DNA of 64,000 nucleotides from Flavivirga aquatica (GCF_001747085.1 NZ_MDJD01000054.1:1054001-1118000); one strand, 5' to 3'. Counted from the first letter of the stretch, positions 37,597 through 49,464 are shown. Notes: generated by a model not told the origin, from the letters alone. Numbers and translations: made by a program.

Positions 37597-38883
37597 TTAT
37601 CTTTCTTCAATTGACACAAAAGCTCTTTCTGTTTCTCCTGTATAAATCTGTCTTGGTCTTCCAATTGGCTCTTTACGTAAACGCATTTCTCTCCACTGTG
37701 CAATCCAACCTGGTAAACGACCTAGAGCAAACATTACTGTAAACATATCTGTAGATATGCCCATGCCTCTATATATGATTCCTGAATAAAAATCTACATT
37801 AGGATACAATTTTCTGTCTACAAAATATTGATCCTCTAATGCCTCTTTTTCAAGACCTTTAGCTATATCCAAAATAGGATCTTCAATACCTAAATTTCCT
37901 AACACTTCATCTGCTGCTTTTTTAATAATCTTAGCACGCGGATCAAAGTTTTTATATACACGATGTCCAAAGCCCATTAAACGGAATGGATCATTTTTAT
38001 CCTTAGCCTTAGCCATATACTTCTTAGTATCCCCACCATCTTCTTTAATAGCTTCTAACATTTCTAACACAGCTTGGTTAGCTCCACCATGTAATGGCCC
38101 CCAAAGTGCAGAAATTCCAGCCGAAATTGAAGCAAATAATCCAGCATGTGATGAACCTACTATTCTTACTGTAGAAGTCGAACAGTTTTGCTCATGATCT
38201 GCATGCAAAATTAAAAGCTTATCTAAAGCATCTACTAAAATTTTACTTTGAGTATAATCTCCATTAGGCTTTTTAAACATCATCTTTAAAATATTCTCAA
38301 CATACCCTAAAGAATTATCTCCATAATCAAGTGGTAAACCTTGTTTTTTACGAAGTGTCCATGCTACTAACACAGGAAACTTTCCTAAGATTCTTACTAC
38401 TGATTTGTACATTTCTTCCTCAGAATCTACATTAACCGAAGATGGATTAAATGCAGTTAACGCACTTGTCAAAGACGATATAACACCCATTGGATGTGCC
38501 GATTTAGGAAAAGCATCTAATATCTTTTTTATATCCTCGTCTACGATAGACTGTGCTTTTATATCTGAATGAAATTTTTCGTTTTGTTCTTTTGTTGGAA
38601 GCTCTCCAAAAATCAAAAGGTAAGCTACTTCTAAAAAATCAGCTTTTTCTGCTAATTCTTCTATAGAATAACCCCTATATCTCAAAATACCTTTTTCACC
38701 ATCTAAAAAAGTAACGGCGCTTTGGCAAGAGCCTGTATTTTTATAACCTGGATCTATAGTAATTACGCCACCTGTAGCTCCCCTAAGCTTGGTAATATCT
38801 ATTGCAACTTCATTTTCTGTTCCTTCTACTAAAGGGAATTCATTTTTTTGACCGTTTATTTCTAAGGTAGCAGTATTCGCCAT
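37597..38883 (-). CDS. gltA: Citrate synthase (type II)
   Basis: Joins acetyl-CoA and oxaloacetate to begin the citric acid cycle. The 428-residue protein has the N-terminal beta domain (NEFPLVEGTENEVAIDI) of the hexameric bacterial form. The active-site residues are visible in HADHEQNCSTS, WGPLHGGANQ and the GFGHRVYKNFDPR loop. It has its own terminator. The hydrolase genes downstream start 153 bp beyond its stop, so they may be separately transcribed. Confidence 0.98.
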   Translation of the reverse strand: MANTATLEINGQKNEFPLVEGTENEVAIDITKLRGATGGVITIDPGYKNTGSCQSAVTFLDGEKGILRYRGYSIEELAEKADFLEVAYLLIFGELPTKEQNEKFHSDIKAQSIVDEDIKKILDAFPKSAHPMGVISSLTSALTAFNPSSVNVDSEEEMYKSVVRILGKFPVLVAWTLRKKQGLPLDYGDNSLGYVENILKMMFKKPNGDYTQSKILVDALDKLLILHADHEQNCSTSTVRIVGSSHAGLFASISAGISALWGPLHGGANQAVLEMLEAIKEDGGDTKKYMAKAKDKNDPFRLMGFGHRVYKNFDPRAKIIKKAADEVLGNLGIEDPILDIAKGLEKEALEDQYFVDRKLYPNVDFYSGIIYRGMGISTDMFTVMFALGRLPGWIAQWREMRLRKEPIGRPRQIYTGETERAFVSIEER

Positions 38884-39000
38884 ATGTTTGAGAAATTTAT
38901 TTATTTTTATTGGATTGCTAATTTACGAAATCTCTTAGTATTTATAAAGGCTTATAACAAAGATTTAATCAATTAGTATATTGTTAAAATTAATGATAAA

Positions 39001-39037
39001 AAAAAGCGATTATTAAAATTAATAATCGCTTTTTTTA
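39001..39037 (-). terminator. Rho-independent terminator after eno
   Basis: GCGATTATT and AATAATCGC form a stem with a 6-base loop, extended by A/T runs to at least 14 bp. The T-run on the minus strand fits the end of eno. Confidence 0.9.
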
Positions 39038-39057
39038 TAAAAATTCAATCGAACTTT

Positions 39058-40380
<1,323 letters not shown>

Positions 40381-40381
40381 T

Positions 40382-40389
40382 CAAATTTA
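40382..40389 (-). promoter_or_regulatory. Candidate -7 box (TAAATTTG) for eno
   Basis: Consensus match on the minus strand, 31 bp before the start codon. No -33 TTG with the right spacing was seen. Confidence 0.4.
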
Positions 40390-40508
40390 CGGCTAAATCT
40401 TATTTGTTTTTAGATGTTCTTTAAGAAATAAACAAAAAAACATCTATAACGTTTTAGTTAACCTAAACCTCAAGAATAGACTAGTATCCTTAAGGTTTAT
40501 ATATAATT

Positions 40509-41612
40509 TTATTTTTTGATATTTTGAATAAATTGATCAAATAAATATGATGAATCATGCGGTCCTGGACTTGCTTCTGGATGGTATTGCACCGAAAAAC
40601 AATTTTTATTTTTCATCGCCAAACCTGCAACTGTATTATCATTTAAATGTACATGTGTAATCTCTAAATCTGGATGCGATTCTGCTTCTTCTCTATTAAC
40701 TGCAAATCCATGGTTTTGAGATGTTATTTCACCTTTGCCTGTAATAAGATTTTTAACAGGGTGATTAATTCCTCTATGCCCATTATGCATCTTATATGTA
40801 GAAATTCCATTCGCTATTGCAATAACCTGATGCCCCAGACAAATACCAAATAATGGTAAATCTCTCTTTATAATCTCTTTAGCTACTTCTTGAGCACTTA
40901 CTAAAGGTTCTGGATCCCCTGGTCCATTTGATAAGAAATAACCATCTGGTTTAAATGCTTCTAAATCCTCAAACTTTGCATCATAAGGAAACACTTTTAT
41001 ATAAGCATCTCTTTCTGCTATGTTTCTAAGAATGTTCTTTTTAATTCCAATATCCAAAGCTGCAACTCTATATGTGGCATTTTCATTTCCAAAAAAATAA
41101 GGTTCTTTAGTAGATACTTGAGATGCCAGTTCTAAACCTTCCATCTTAGGCACTTCAGCCAATTGTTTTTTTAACCCTTCGATATTATCAACTTCTGTAG
41201 AAATAACAGCATTCATAGCTCCGTTATCTCTAATGTAGCTTACCAAAGCTCTGGTATCTACATCAGATATCGCTAATAAGTTATTTTTATCCAGAAAATC
41301 TTCTAACGAACTATCCGCTATATCTCTAGAATATTCATAACTAAAATTTTTAACTATAAGCCCAGCAATTTTAATTGAATCTGACTCAATCTCATCTACA
41401 TTTGTTCCGTAATTACCAATATGTGCATTAGTAGCTACCATTAATTGTCCAAAATAAGAAGGGTCTGTAAAAATCTCTTGATATCCAGTCATACCAGTGT
41501 TAAAACAGACTTCTCCAAAAGAAGTTCCTTGCTTATTACCTACTGCTTTACCGTAAAAAACGGTACCATCTGCTAGAAGTACGATGGCTTTTTGTCTTTT
41601 TTGATATTTCAT
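40509..41612 (-). CDS. carA: Carbamoyl-phosphate synthase small subunit (glutaminase)
   Basis: CarA frees ammonia from glutamine for carbamoyl phosphate, used in arginine and pyrimidine synthesis. The 367-residue protein has the N-terminal CarA domain (LADGTVFYGKAVG; FTDPSYFGQL) and a class I amidotransferase domain with the nucleophile Cys in GICLGHQ and the His-Glu pair in QYHPEASPGPHD. carB is not in this window. It lies 172 bp downstream of rplQ's terminator. Confidence 0.98.
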   Translation of the reverse strand: MKYQKRQKAIVLLADGTVFYGKAVGNKQGTSFGEVCFNTGMTGYQEIFTDPSYFGQLMVATNAHIGNYGTNVDEIESDSIKIAGLIVKNFSYEYSRDIADSSLEDFLDKNNLLAISDVDTRALVSYIRDNGAMNAVISTEVDNIEGLKKQLAEVPKMEGLELASQVSTKEPYFFGNENATYRVAALDIGIKKNILRNIAERDAYIKVFPYDAKFEDLEAFKPDGYFLSNGPGDPEPLVSAQEVAKEIIKRDLPLFGICLGHQVIAIANGISTYKMHNGHRGINHPVKNLITGKGEITSQNHGFAVNREEAESHPDLEITHVHLNDNTVAGLAMKNKNCFSVQYHPEASPGPHDSSYLFDQFIQNIKK

Positions 41613-41726
41613 CTATGTGCTAATATTTTTTTCAATATTATATGAGTATTCTGTAATCTTTTCTATACAGTAAAACTTATAGCTGTGAATCTTTCATATT
41701 AATTTGAAAAGTTTAACAAAATTGCA

Positions 41727-41763
41727 TAAAAAAAAGGATAAACTAAAATAGTTTATCCTTTAT
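41727..41763 (-). terminator. Rho-independent terminator at the end of the ribosomal cluster
   Basis: AAAGGATAAACT and AGTTTATCCTTT form a 12-bp stem with a 5-base loop. On the minus strand it is followed by a run of nine T residues. It ends the transcript after rplQ. Confidence 0.92.
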
Positions 41764-41784
41764 ATTTTAAATGCTTATTAACAT

Positions 41785-42261
41785 TTATTCTTCTTCTTCG
41801 TTTGTTGCTTTAGCCTCTACAACAGGAGCAACAGCTGGTTTAGAACCACCTCTTCTACTTCTTCTTGTAGTTTTCTTCTTAGCCTTATCTGCATTGTAAA
41901 TTTCATTGTAATCTACAAGCTCTATCATAGCCATATCTGCATTATCTCCTAAACGATTTCCAAGTTTAATAATTCTTGTATATCCTCCTGGTCTATCTGC
42001 AACTTTAGCAGCAACATCTCTAAACAATTCGGCAACTGCTTCTTTTTGTCTAAGGCGAGCCATCACAATACGTCTGTTATGCGTTGTATCTTCTTTAGAC
42101 TTAGTAATCATTGGCTCTACAAATTGTTTTAGAGCTTTTGCTTTAGCTACAGTTGTATTAATACGCTTATGTTCAATTAATGAACATGCCATATTAGCCA
42201 GCATTGACTTTCTGTGAGCAGTTTTTCTACCTAAATGGTTTACTTTTTTTCCGTGTCTCAT
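41785..42261 (-). CDS. rplQ: 50S ribosomal protein L17
   Basis: L17 lies near the peptide exit tunnel. The N-terminal 115 residues match the family ([44 protein letters not shown]). The last 40 residues form a low-complexity tail ([12 protein letters not shown] ... EEE) that is common in this phylum. It is the last gene of the alpha-operon part, 151 bp after rpoA, before a strong terminator. Confidence 0.97.
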   Translation of the reverse strand: MRHGKKVNHLGRKTAHRKSMLANMACSLIEHKRINTTVAKAKALKQFVEPMITKSKEDTTHNRRIVMARLRQKEAVAELFRDVAAKVADRPGGYTRIIKLGNRLGDNADMAMIELVDYNEIYNADKAKKKTTRRSRRGGSKPAVAPVVEAKATNEEEE

Positions 42262-42412
42262 GACTTTTGTTTTATCATCTTGCTACCATACTCTTTTAAT
42301 AGAGGAGCAAAATATGATTAATTAATTCTAGTTGATCTTTTTGGTTATATCGTCTAAATGAAGATTAGAAATCCTAAGCTATACATTTACATTTACAACC
42401 TAAAATCCTTTA

Positions 42413-43405
42413 CTAGTCTTTATCTAATTTATATTTGCTTAAATCCATTCCGAAATTTAATCCTTTAACATTTACAAGCTCTTCAAGCTCTGTTAAAGAT
42501 TTTTTACCAAAATTTCTAAATTTCATTAAATCATTTTTATTGAATGATACTAAATCACCTAAAGTATCAACTTCAGCAGCTTTTAAACAATTAAGTGCAC
42601 GTACAGATAAATCCATATCGATTAACTTAGTCTTAAGCAACTGTCTCATATGAAGTGATTCTTCATCATAAGTTTCAGTTTGCGCAATTTCATCCGCTTC
42701 TAATGTAATTCGCTCATCAGAGAATAACATAAAGTGGTGAATTAAAGTTTTAGCACCTTCAGTTAAAGCATCTTGTGGAGTAATAGAACCATCTGTAATG
42801 ATTTCAAAAACTAATTTTTCATAATCAGTTTTTTGCTCAACACGATAATTTTCAATACTATACTTAACGTTTTTTATAGGTGTATAAATTGAATCTGTAA
42901 AAATTGTCCCTATTGGTGCAGCAGCTTTTTTATTTTCTTCTGCAGGTACATAACCTCTACCTTTTTCAATAGTGATTTCCATGTTAAAATTAACTTTAGG
43001 ATCTAAGTTACAGATAACTAATTCTGTATTCAATACTTGGAATCCTGAAATAAACTTTTGAAAATCTCCAGCAACAATACGATCTTGACCAGAAATTGAA
43101 ATTGAAATTGATTCATTATCAATATCTTCAATTTGTCTTTTAAAACGTACTTGTTTTAAATTCAAGATAATTTCTGTTACATCTTCAACCACACCAGCTA
43201 TAGCTGAAAATTCATGATCTACTCCTTCTATTCTAACCGATGTAATTGCAAAACCTTCCAAAGAAGAAAGTAATACTCTTCTTAATGCATTACCTACTGT
43301 TAATCCGTAACCAGGTTCTAAAGGGCGAAATTCGAATTTCCCTTCAAAATCTGTTGAATCAATCATTATTACTTTGTCGGGCTTTTGAAAATTAAATACT
43401 GCCAT
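42413..43405 (-). CDS. rpoA: RNA polymerase subunit alpha
   Basis: The alpha subunit dimerises to start polymerase assembly. At 330 residues it has the N-terminal dimerisation domain (about 15-235; [21 protein letters not shown]) and the C-terminal helix-hairpin domain that touches DNA and activators (about 250-320; [21 protein letters not shown]). It sits between rpsD and rplQ, as in most bacteria. Confidence 0.99.
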   Translation of the reverse strand: MAVFNFQKPDKVIMIDSTDFEGKFEFRPLEPGYGLTVGNALRRVLLSSLEGFAITSVRIEGVDHEFSAIAGVVEDVTEIILNLKQVRFKRQIEDIDNESISISISGQDRIVAGDFQKFISGFQVLNTELVICNLDPKVNFNMEITIEKGRGYVPAEENKKAAAPIGTIFTDSIYTPIKNVKYSIENYRVEQKTDYEKLVFEIITDGSITPQDALTEGAKTLIHHFMLFSDERITLEADEIAQTETYDEESLHMRQLLKTKLIDMDLSVRALNCLKAAEVDTLGDLVSFNKNDLMKFRNFGKKSLTELEELVNVKGLNFGMDLSKYKLDKD

Positions 43406-43499
43406 ACTTTCTTCGTTTTAATTGTTATTTAGTTGCGCGATCTAAAAGTTTGAAGAAGACTAATAGATCCTTTGGCCAAATACCAATATGATTAATTTA

Positions 43500-44105
43500 T
43501 TATTTAGAATATAATTCTACTATGAATTGCTCGTTTATGTTTTCAGGAATTTGAATTCTTGCAGGTACAGAAACATAAGTTCCTTGCTTCGTGTCATCAT
43601 TCCAAGTAATCCACTCATAAACATGACTTGAGTTTGAAAGAGATCTATCAATTGCCTCAAGTGATTTTGATTTTTCTCTAACCGCTACAACATCTCCTGC
43701 TTTTAAAGAATATGAAGGTATATTTACTAACTCTCCATTAACTGTAATGTGTCTGTGAGATACTAATTGTCTAGCACCACTTCTAGAAGGAGATATTCCC
43801 ATTCTATATACCACATTATCTAATCTGGACTCACAAAGTTGTAATAAAACTTCACCTGTAATACCTTGTGCAGCTCTAGCCTTTTTAAATAACCCTCTAA
43901 ATTGACGCTCTAATATACCATAAGTATATTTAGCTTTTTGCTTTTCCATTAATTGGATTGCATATTCAGATTTTTTTCCACGACGTCTAGCGTTACCGTG
44001 TTGACCTGGAGGGTAATTTCTTTTTTCAAAAGATTTATCATCTCCAAAAATAGCTTCGCCGAATTTACGTGCTATTTTAGTTTTAGGACCAGTATATCTT
44101 GCCAT
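43500..44105 (-). CDS. rpsD: 30S ribosomal protein S4
   Basis: S4 is a primary binder of 16S rRNA and, in other bacteria, represses its own operon. The 201-residue protein has the N-terminal region ([25 protein letters not shown]) and the S4 RNA-binding domain (about 90-155; [29 protein letters not shown]). It lacks the N-terminal zinc cysteines. A 194-bp gap with a hairpin and a -7 box precedes it. Confidence 0.98.
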   Translation of the reverse strand: MARYTGPKTKIARKFGEAIFGDDKSFEKRNYPPGQHGNARRRGKKSEYAIQLMEKQKAKYTYGILERQFRGLFKKARAAQGITGEVLLQLCESRLDNVVYRMGISPSRSGARQLVSHRHITVNGELVNIPSYSLKAGDVVAVREKSKSLEAIDRSLSNSSHVYEWITWNDDTKQGTYVSVPARIQIPENINEQFIVELYSK

Positions 44106-44208
44106 AATAAATTTGTTTTAAAGAGTGATTATGAATTAAGGTCTTAATCTTATCCTTCGATAATCATCGATCTCTTGTTTGATACTTGTTAATTATTTTT
44201 TCAGTTTG

Positions 44209-44216
44209 CAAATTTA
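44209..44216 (-). promoter_or_regulatory. Candidate internal -7 box (TAAATTTG) upstream of rpsD
   Basis: Consensus match on the minus strand, followed by CA. It lies just downstream of the intergenic hairpin, so it could restart transcription of rpsD-rpoA-rplQ. No proper -33 box was found. Confidence 0.35.
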
Positions 44217-44220
44217 TACA

Positions 44221-44260
44221 AAAAATTAATACCATCTAAAATCAGATGATATTAATTTTT
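44221..44260 (-). terminator. Intercistronic hairpin between rpsK and rpsD
   Basis: A 17-bp stem with one mismatch (AAAAATTAATAcCATCT with AGATGaTATTAATTTTT) has a 6-base loop. On the minus strand a T-run (TTTTTTG) follows. It may act as a partial terminator or processing site inside the cluster. Confidence 0.6.
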
Positions 44261-44299
44261 TAAAATTGCTTTATTTAAATCTCGTTAATTATAACTCGA

Positions 44300-44683
44300 T
44301 TAAACTCTCCTACGTTTTGGAGGACGACATCCATTGTGTGGTAATGGAGTAACATCGATAATTTCTGTTACTTCTATACCTGCATTATGAATAGAACGAA
44401 TAGCAGATTCTCTACCATTTCCTGGTCCTTTAACATATACTTTTACTTTCTTTAAGCCAGCTTCTTGAGCTACACGAGCAGCATCTTCAGCAGCTAATTG
44501 AGCAGCATAAGGTGTGTTTTTTTTGGAACCTCTGAATCCCATTTTACCAGCAGATGACCATGATATAACGTCACCTTTTTTGTTAGTAAGCGAAATAATA
44601 ATGTTATTGAAAGAAGCTGTTACGTGTGCTTCTCCAACAGAGTCAACAATAACTTTACGTTTTTTTGTGCTTGTTTTTGCCAT
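44300..44683 (-). CDS. rpsK: 30S ribosomal protein S11
   Basis: S11 forms the platform of the small subunit beside the mRNA exit. The 127-residue protein has the family core ([33 protein letters not shown]) and the C-terminal signature [18 protein letters not shown]. It lies between rpsM and rpsD. Length is normal. Confidence 0.99.
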   Translation of the reverse strand: MAKTSTKKRKVIVDSVGEAHVTASFNNIIISLTNKKGDVISWSSAGKMGFRGSKKNTPYAAQLAAEDAARVAQEAGLKKVKVYVKGPGNGRESAIRSIHNAGIEVTEIIDVTPLPHNGCRPPKRRRV

Positions 44684-44789
44684 ATTTTCTAGTACTTAGT
44701 TTTAGTGATAGTCGCTAGAATCCTAAACCTTATAATTTCAAACAGATTCCTTCCAACGTCTAAAGACTAAAGACTAAAATTTCTAATTA

Positions 44790-45164
44790 TTACTTAGTTG
44801 CCTTTTTCTTGTTAGCAACTGTTTTTCTTCTACCTTTTCTAGTTCTAGAGTTATTTTTAGTACGTTGCCCTCTTAATGGAAGACCTGATCTATGACGAAT
44901 ACCTCTGTAACATCCAATATCCATTAATCTCTTAATGTTTAATTGTGTTTCAGAACGTAATTCACCTTCGATTGTAAAAGTTCCAACAGCTTCACGAATA
45001 CCACTAATTTGGTCATCGGTCCAATCTTGAACTTTAATACTCTCATCAACTTTAGCAGCTACTAAAATTTCTTTTGCTCTACTTCTACCTATTCCATAGA
45101 TATAAGTTAAAGAGATAACTCCTCTTTTGTTTTTTGGTATGTCTACACCTGCAATTCTTGCCAT
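44790..45164 (-). CDS. rpsM: 30S ribosomal protein S13
   Basis: S13 sits in the head of the small subunit and touches the P-site tRNA. The 124-residue protein shows [13 protein letters not shown], the helix-turn segment [14 protein letters not shown] and the basic tail [14 protein letters not shown]. It starts two bases after the rpmJ stop. Confidence 0.99.
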   Translation of the reverse strand: MARIAGVDIPKNKRGVISLTYIYGIGRSRAKEILVAAKVDESIKVQDWTDDQISGIREAVGTFTIEGELRSETQLNIKRLMDIGCYRGIRHRSGLPLRGQRTKNNSRTRKGRRKTVANKKKATK

Positions 45165-45166
45165 AA

Positions 45167-45283
45167 TTACCCTTGTCTTTGTTTAAATCTAGGATTCTTT
45201 TTGTTTATCACGTAAAGTCTACCTTTTCTACGCACGATTTTACAATCGGCGCTTCTCTTTTTTATTGATGCTCTTACTTTCAT
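45167..45283 (-). CDS. rpmJ: 50S ribosomal protein L36
   Basis: A 38-residue large-subunit protein read from ATG 45283 to TAA 45167 ([15 protein letters not shown] ... FKQRQG). It keeps the MKVRAS start and KQRQG end, but has one cysteine and so lacks the zinc ribbon of the classical form. It is the cysteine-poor type typical of Bacteroidota. It lies between infA and rpsM. Confidence 0.96.
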   Translation of the reverse strand: MKVRASIKKRSADCKIVRRKGRLYVINKKNPRFKQRQG

Positions 45284-45293
45284 CGTATTCGTA

Positions 45294-45509
45294 TTAGTAT
45301 CTATAAGTTATTCGAGCCTTAGTTAAATCGTAAGGACTCATTTCTAATTTCACTTTATCACCTGGTAACAATTTAATGTAATGCATACGCATTTTTCCAG
45401 AGATATGTGCAGTCACAATGTGACCATTTTCCAATTCAACACGAAACATAGCATTAGATAATGCTTCTATAATTGTTCCATCTTGTTCTATTGCTGCTTG
45501 TTTTGCCAT
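45294..45509 (-). CDS. infA: Translation initiation factor IF-1
   Basis: IF-1 covers the A-site during initiation. It is a 71-residue OB-fold protein ([37 protein letters not shown] in part), with the normal ending of the family ([11 protein letters not shown]). It is placed between secY and rpmJ, with 10-11 bp gaps on both sides; map and adk are not here. Confidence 0.98.
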   Translation of the reverse strand: MAKQAAIEQDGTIIEALSNAMFRVELENGHIVTAHISGKMRMHYIKLLPGDKVKLEMSPYDLTKARITYRY

Positions 45510-45520
45510 AGTATAAATTT

Positions 45521-46867
45521 TTAAGCTACTGCTTTTCTATTTTTACCTGTCTTCATCAAACCGTCATAGTGTCTATTTAACAGATAAGAATTTACCTGTT
45601 GCATAGTGTCAATTGCAACTCCAACCATAATTAATAATGAAGTTCCTCCGAAAAATAAAGCCCAACCTTGTTGTACTCCCATAAGTTTAACAATAAATGC
45701 TGGAAACACAGCAAGAAGTGCTAAAAATACAGAACCTGGTAAGGTTATTTGAGACATTATTTTATCTAAATACTCAGATGTTTCAGAACCTGGACGAATA
45801 CCAGGAATGAAACCACCACTACGTTTTAAATCATCAGCCATTTTATTAGTAGGTACCGTAATTGCAGTATAAAAATATGTAAATACAATAATTAGTAAAG
45901 CAAAAGTAATGTTATATGCTAGTCCAAAAATATCAGAATAATTAGTTTGCAACCATGTTCCTACAGCAGTTTCTTTTAATAAAGCAGAACCACCAATTAA
46001 ACTTGGTACAAACATAATAGCCTGAGCAAATATTATAGGCATAACTCCAGAAGCATTAAGCTTTAATGGAATATATTGTCTTGAACCAGCAACAGCACTT
46101 TTTTCATAACCACCAGTAGCGGTTCTTCTTGCATATTGTACAGCTATCTTTCTAACACCCATTACTAACATAATAGCTGCAAGAATGATAACAAACCATA
46201 TTACTAATTCAAAAAGAATTAACATTACATTATTTCCTTCTAATCTAGTTGCTGCATTTTGTAAAAATACTTGAGGTAAACTAGCAATAATACCTACCAT
46301 AATTAATAAAGAGATACCATTACCAATACCTTTATCCGTTATCTTTTCTCCTAGCCACATTGCAAAAATACAGCCTGTAACTAAAATACTAACTGAAGAA
46401 AAATAAAATAAAGGTCCTGTTCCTAATAAAAATGCGCTTTGAGGAATCCCTAAAGCAGGTAAGCTTGCTAGATAACCTGGGGCTTGTAATAAACAGATCG
46501 CAATGGTTAACCAACGCGTAATCTGATTTATTTTCTTTTGACCACTAGCTCCTTCTTTTTGCAATTTTTGCAAATAAGGTATGGCAATACCCATTAATTG
46601 TACAACAATAGAAGCAGAAATGTAAGGCATAATACCCAGTGCAAATACAGAAGCATTAGCAAATGCTCCTCCTGTGAAGGCATTGAGCAAACCTAGTAAA
46701 CCGCTATCTGTTTTATCTGCTATACCTCCTAATTGAGAGGCATCAATACCAGGTAAAACAACTTGTGCACCAAAACGATAAACTAATAACAAACTCAAAG
46801 TTACTATGATTCTGTTTCTTAGTTCTTCTATTTTCCAAACATTCTTTAATGATTCTATAAATTTCAT
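45521..46867 (-). CDS. secY: Preprotein translocase subunit SecY
   Basis: SecY is the channel of the general secretion pathway. The 448-residue protein has ten membrane helices, the plug-region start ([11 protein letters not shown]), the [21 protein letters not shown] signature (first part) and the cytoplasmic loop [13 protein letters not shown]. It is encoded after rplO, as usual in the spc operon. SecG lies elsewhere in this window. Confidence 0.99.
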   Translation of the reverse strand: MKFIESLKNVWKIEELRNRIIVTLSLLLVYRFGAQVVLPGIDASQLGGIADKTDSGLLGLLNAFTGGAFANASVFALGIMPYISASIVVQLMGIAIPYLQKLQKEGASGQKKINQITRWLTIAICLLQAPGYLASLPALGIPQSAFLLGTGPLFYFSSVSILVTGCIFAMWLGEKITDKGIGNGISLLIMVGIIASLPQVFLQNAATRLEGNNVMLILFELVIWFVIILAAIMLVMGVRKIAVQYARRTATGGYEKSAVAGSRQYIPLKLNASGVMPIIFAQAIMFVPSLIGGSALLKETAVGTWLQTNYSDIFGLAYNITFALLIIVFTYFYTAITVPTNKMADDLKRSGGFIPGIRPGSETSEYLDKIMSQITLPGSVFLALLAVFPAFIVKLMGVQQGWALFFGGTSLLIMVGVAIDTMQQVNSYLLNRHYDGLMKTGKNRKAVA

Positions 46868-46881
46868 ACTTATAATGAGTC

Positions 46882-47334
46882 TTATAATGTTATAGCTTCT
46901 CCGCCAGCAGCTTCAATAGCAGCTTTTGCTGAAGCAGTAAACTTGTGAGCAGATACTTTTAATTTTGCTTTTAATTCACCTCTACCTAAAATTTTAACTA
47001 GATCATTCTTTCCAGCTAAACGGTTTGAGAATAATGTATCAAAATCCACAGTATCCTTAATTTTCTTATCATCAACCAATTGTTGTAAGGTATCTAAATT
47101 GATGCCTTGATATTCAACACGGTTAATATTAGTAAAACCAAATTTAGGAACACGTCTTTGAAGTGGCATTTGACCACCTTCAAATCCTAGTTTCTTAGAA
47201 TAACCAGAACGCGATTTAGCTCCTTTGTGACCACGTGTAGCAGTACCACCTTTACCAGAACCTTGCCCTCTACCTATTCTTTTTCCTTGGTTTTTTACTG
47301 AACCTTCTGCAGGTTTTAAATTACTTAAATCCAT
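46882..47334 (-). CDS. rplO: 50S ribosomal protein L15
   Basis: L15 is a late-assembly protein of the large subunit. The 150-residue product has the N-terminal Gly/Arg-rich extension (GKRIGRGQGSGKGGTATRGHKGAKSR in part) and a C-terminal globular domain ending AIEAAGGEAITL. It lies between rpmD and secY, 14 bp before secY. Confidence 0.98.
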   Translation of the reverse strand: MDLSNLKPAEGSVKNQGKRIGRGQGSGKGGTATRGHKGAKSRSGYSKKLGFEGGQMPLQRRVPKFGFTNINRVEYQGINLDTLQQLVDDKKIKDTVDFDTLFSNRLAGKNDLVKILGRGELKAKLKVSAHKFTASAKAAIEAAGGEAITL

Positions 47335-47348
47335 TTTCAGTTTATTTT

Positions 47349-47528
47349 TTAAGCTTCTTCTACAGAAACTAAATGTGAAACTTTAGCAACCATACCAAGA
47401 ATATTTGGTGTAGCTTCATGCTCTTTTACCTGACCAATCTTTTTAAGACCCAGAGCTTCTAAAGTTCTTTTTTGTCTTAGCGTACGATTGATTGCGCTTT
47501 TAACTTTTTTTACTTTAATCTTTGCCAT
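47349..47528 (-). CDS. rpmD: 50S ribosomal protein L30
   Basis: A 59-residue protein read from ATG 47528 to TAA 47349. It begins MAKIKVKKVKSAINR and ends KVSHLVSVEEA, and includes RTLEALGLKKIGQVKEHEAT, the L30 signature. It fills the gap between rpsE and rplO, with 11 and 14 bp spacings. It binds 5S/23S rRNA at the base of the large subunit. Confidence 0.97.
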   Translation of the reverse strand: MAKIKVKKVKSAINRTLRQKRTLEALGLKKIGQVKEHEATPNILGMVAKVSHLVSVEEA

Positions 47529-47539
47529 CTGTGATGTTA

Positions 47540-48064
47540 TTAAGCGTTAAAAACTTGTTCAAGTGAAATACCTCTATCTCTAGCTATAGTATTCGCATCT
47601 CTTAATTGTAATAAAGCATCAAAAGTTGCCTTTACTACGTTATGAGGATTTGAAGAACCTTGAGATTTAGATAATACATCGTGTATTCCAACTGCTTCAA
47701 GTACTGTTCTAACAGCACCTCCAGCGATTACACCTGTACCAGGAGCAGCAGGAATAATATTTACTCTTGCTCCACCATATTTACCTTTTTGTTCATGTGG
47801 TAAAGTTCCTTTAATAATAGGAATTCTAACTAGGTTTTTCTTAGCATCTTCGACAGCCTTTGCAATTGCACTAGCAACGTCTTTAGATTTACCTAAACCT
47901 TGTCCTACAACACCTGCTTCGTCACCAACTACTACAATTGCTGAAAAACCAAATGCTCTACCACCTTTAGTTACTTTTGTAACTCTTTGTACACCAACTA
48001 AACGATCTTTAAGATCTAATCCACCTGGTTTTACTAACTCTGCACTTTTATATTTTTGAAACAT
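47540..48064 (-). CDS. rpsE: 30S ribosomal protein S5
   Basis: S5 helps decoding accuracy and mRNA unwinding. The 174-residue protein has the N-terminal dsRNA-binding-like domain ([21 protein letters not shown]) and the C-terminal GHMP-like part ([22 protein letters not shown]). The start [10 protein letters not shown] fits flavobacterial S5. It follows rplR by 6 bp. Confidence 0.98.
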   Translation of the reverse strand: MFQKYKSAELVKPGGLDLKDRLVGVQRVTKVTKGGRAFGFSAIVVVGDEAGVVGQGLGKSKDVASAIAKAVEDAKKNLVRIPIIKGTLPHEQKGKYGGARVNIIPAAPGTGVIAGGAVRTVLEAVGIHDVLSKSQGSSNPHNVVKATFDALLQLRDANTIARDRGISLEQVFNA

Positions 48065-48070
48065 AATTTC

Positions 48071-48427
48071 TTAGAATTTAAGTCCTGCTTCTCTAGCTCC
48101 TTCAGCTAATGATTTTATTCTACCGTGATATAAATATCCACCTCTATCAAAAGCTATAGTTTCTATACCTGCTTTTAAAGCTTTTTCAGCAAGTGCTTTA
48201 CCTACTAATTTAGCTACTTCTGATTTAGTTGCTTTCACAGAACTAATGTCTTTATCTCTTGAAGATGCAGCACTGATAGTATTACCAGTGACGTCATCTA
48301 CAATTTGAGCATAAATTTCTTTATTACTTCTAAAAACAGCTAATCTTGGTCTAGCTTCTGTTCCAGAAACTATCTTACGAATTCTGTTTTTTATTCTTAG
48401 TCTTCTTTCGTTCTTTGTCAATGCCAT
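48071..48427 (-). CDS. rplR: 50S ribosomal protein L18
   Basis: L18 binds 5S rRNA. The 118-residue protein has [31 protein letters not shown] (in part) and the C-terminal [23 protein letters not shown]. Between rplF and rpsE with short gaps. Confidence 0.98.
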   Translation of the reverse strand: MALTKNERRLRIKNRIRKIVSGTEARPRLAVFRSNKEIYAQIVDDVTGNTISAASSRDKDISSVKATKSEVAKLVGKALAEKALKAGIETIAFDRGGYLYHGRIKSLAEGAREAGLKF

Positions 48428-48437
48428 AACTTAATTA

Positions 48438-48980
48438 TTAAGCTGATTTACCTGCTTTTCTTCTTATTATCTCACCTACAAACTTAATCCCTTTACCTTT
48501 ATAAGGCTCTGGTCTTCTAAAACCACGAATTTTTGCTGCTACCTGACCAACAAGTTGTTTATCATGAGAAGTTAATTTAATGATTGGGTTTTTTCCTTTT
48601 TCAGAAACTGTTTCAACTTTAACTTCTGGAGCTAAGTTCATAACAATACTATGAGAAAAACCTAATGCTAAATCTAATTTTTGACCTTGGTTAGATGCTC
48701 TATAACCTACACCAACCAATTCTAATTCTTTAGTCCATCCTTTAGATACACCTTCGATCATGTTATTCATAAGTGATCTATAAAGACCATGCTTAGCTTT
48801 TTGATCTTTAGAATCAGAAGAACGTGTTACTAAAACATTTCCTTCTTCAACTTTGATTTCTACAGAGTCGTAATTTTGTGTTAACTCTCCTAATTTTCCT
48901 TTTACAGTTACAACGTTATCTTTAACTTCAACTGTTACACCTTCTGGAATGGCTACTGGATTATTTCCTATTCTTGACAT
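48438..48980 (-). CDS. rplF: 50S ribosomal protein L6
   Basis: L6 lies near the factor-binding stalk. The 180-residue protein has two repeated alpha/beta domains and the family signature around EPYKGKGIKF followed by VGEIIRRKAGKSA. It is placed after rpsH with a 17-bp gap. Confidence 0.98.
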   Translation of the reverse strand: MSRIGNNPVAIPEGVTVEVKDNVVTVKGKLGELTQNYDSVEIKVEEGNVLVTRSSDSKDQKAKHGLYRSLMNNMIEGVSKGWTKELELVGVGYRASNQGQKLDLALGFSHSIVMNLAPEVKVETVSEKGKNPIIKLTSHDKQLVGQVAAKIRGFRRPEPYKGKGIKFVGEIIRRKAGKSA

Positions 48981-48997
48981 TTCTTTCTGGCTTTAAA

Positions 48998-49396
48998 TTA
49001 GTAAACGTAACATAAAACTTCTCCACCTACATTGTCTCTCTTAGCTTGTTTACCTGTCATCACACCGTGAGATGTAGAGACAATAGCAATACCAAGACCA
49101 TTAAGGATTCTAGGTAAATCATTAGCACCAGCATACTGACGTAAACCTGGTGTACTAATTCTTTGAAGTTTCTTAATTACTGGTTCTTTTGTTTCTTTGT
49201 TGTACTTAAGTGCTATTTTAATAGTCCCTTGTACAGACGAATCATCAAATTTATAACTTAAAATATATCCTTGTTCGAATAATATTTTAGTGATGTCTTT
49301 TTTTAAATTAGATGCAGGTATCTCAACCACTCTGTGGTTAGCACGCACTGCATTTCTAATTCTTGTCAAATAATCCGCAATTGGATCTGAGTACAT
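48998..49396 (-). CDS. rpsH: 30S ribosomal protein S8
   Basis: S8 binds the central domain of 16S rRNA and regulates the spc operon in other bacteria. The 132-residue protein starts MYSDPIADYLTRIRNA and ends GVMTGKQAKRDNVGGEVLCYVY. A 68-bp gap to rpsN ahead of it is longer than the others nearby; no strong hairpin was noticed in it. Confidence 0.98.
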   Translation of the reverse strand: MYSDPIADYLTRIRNAVRANHRVVEIPASNLKKDITKILFEQGYILSYKFDDSSVQGTIKIALKYNKETKEPVIKKLQRISTPGLRQYAGANDLPRILNGLGIAIVSTSHGVMTGKQAKRDNVGGEVLCYVY

Positions 49397-49464
49397 AATG
49401 AATTGATTTTGTGATTTTGGTTTTCAGTTTATTCTGAACCTAAAATCTGATTATTTAAATAATA

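Noticed and set aside
40464-40500. Hairpin after carA as a terminator
   Set aside because: The stem (AACCTCAAG with CTTAAGGTT) has a mismatch and a long loop; support is too weak for a feature.
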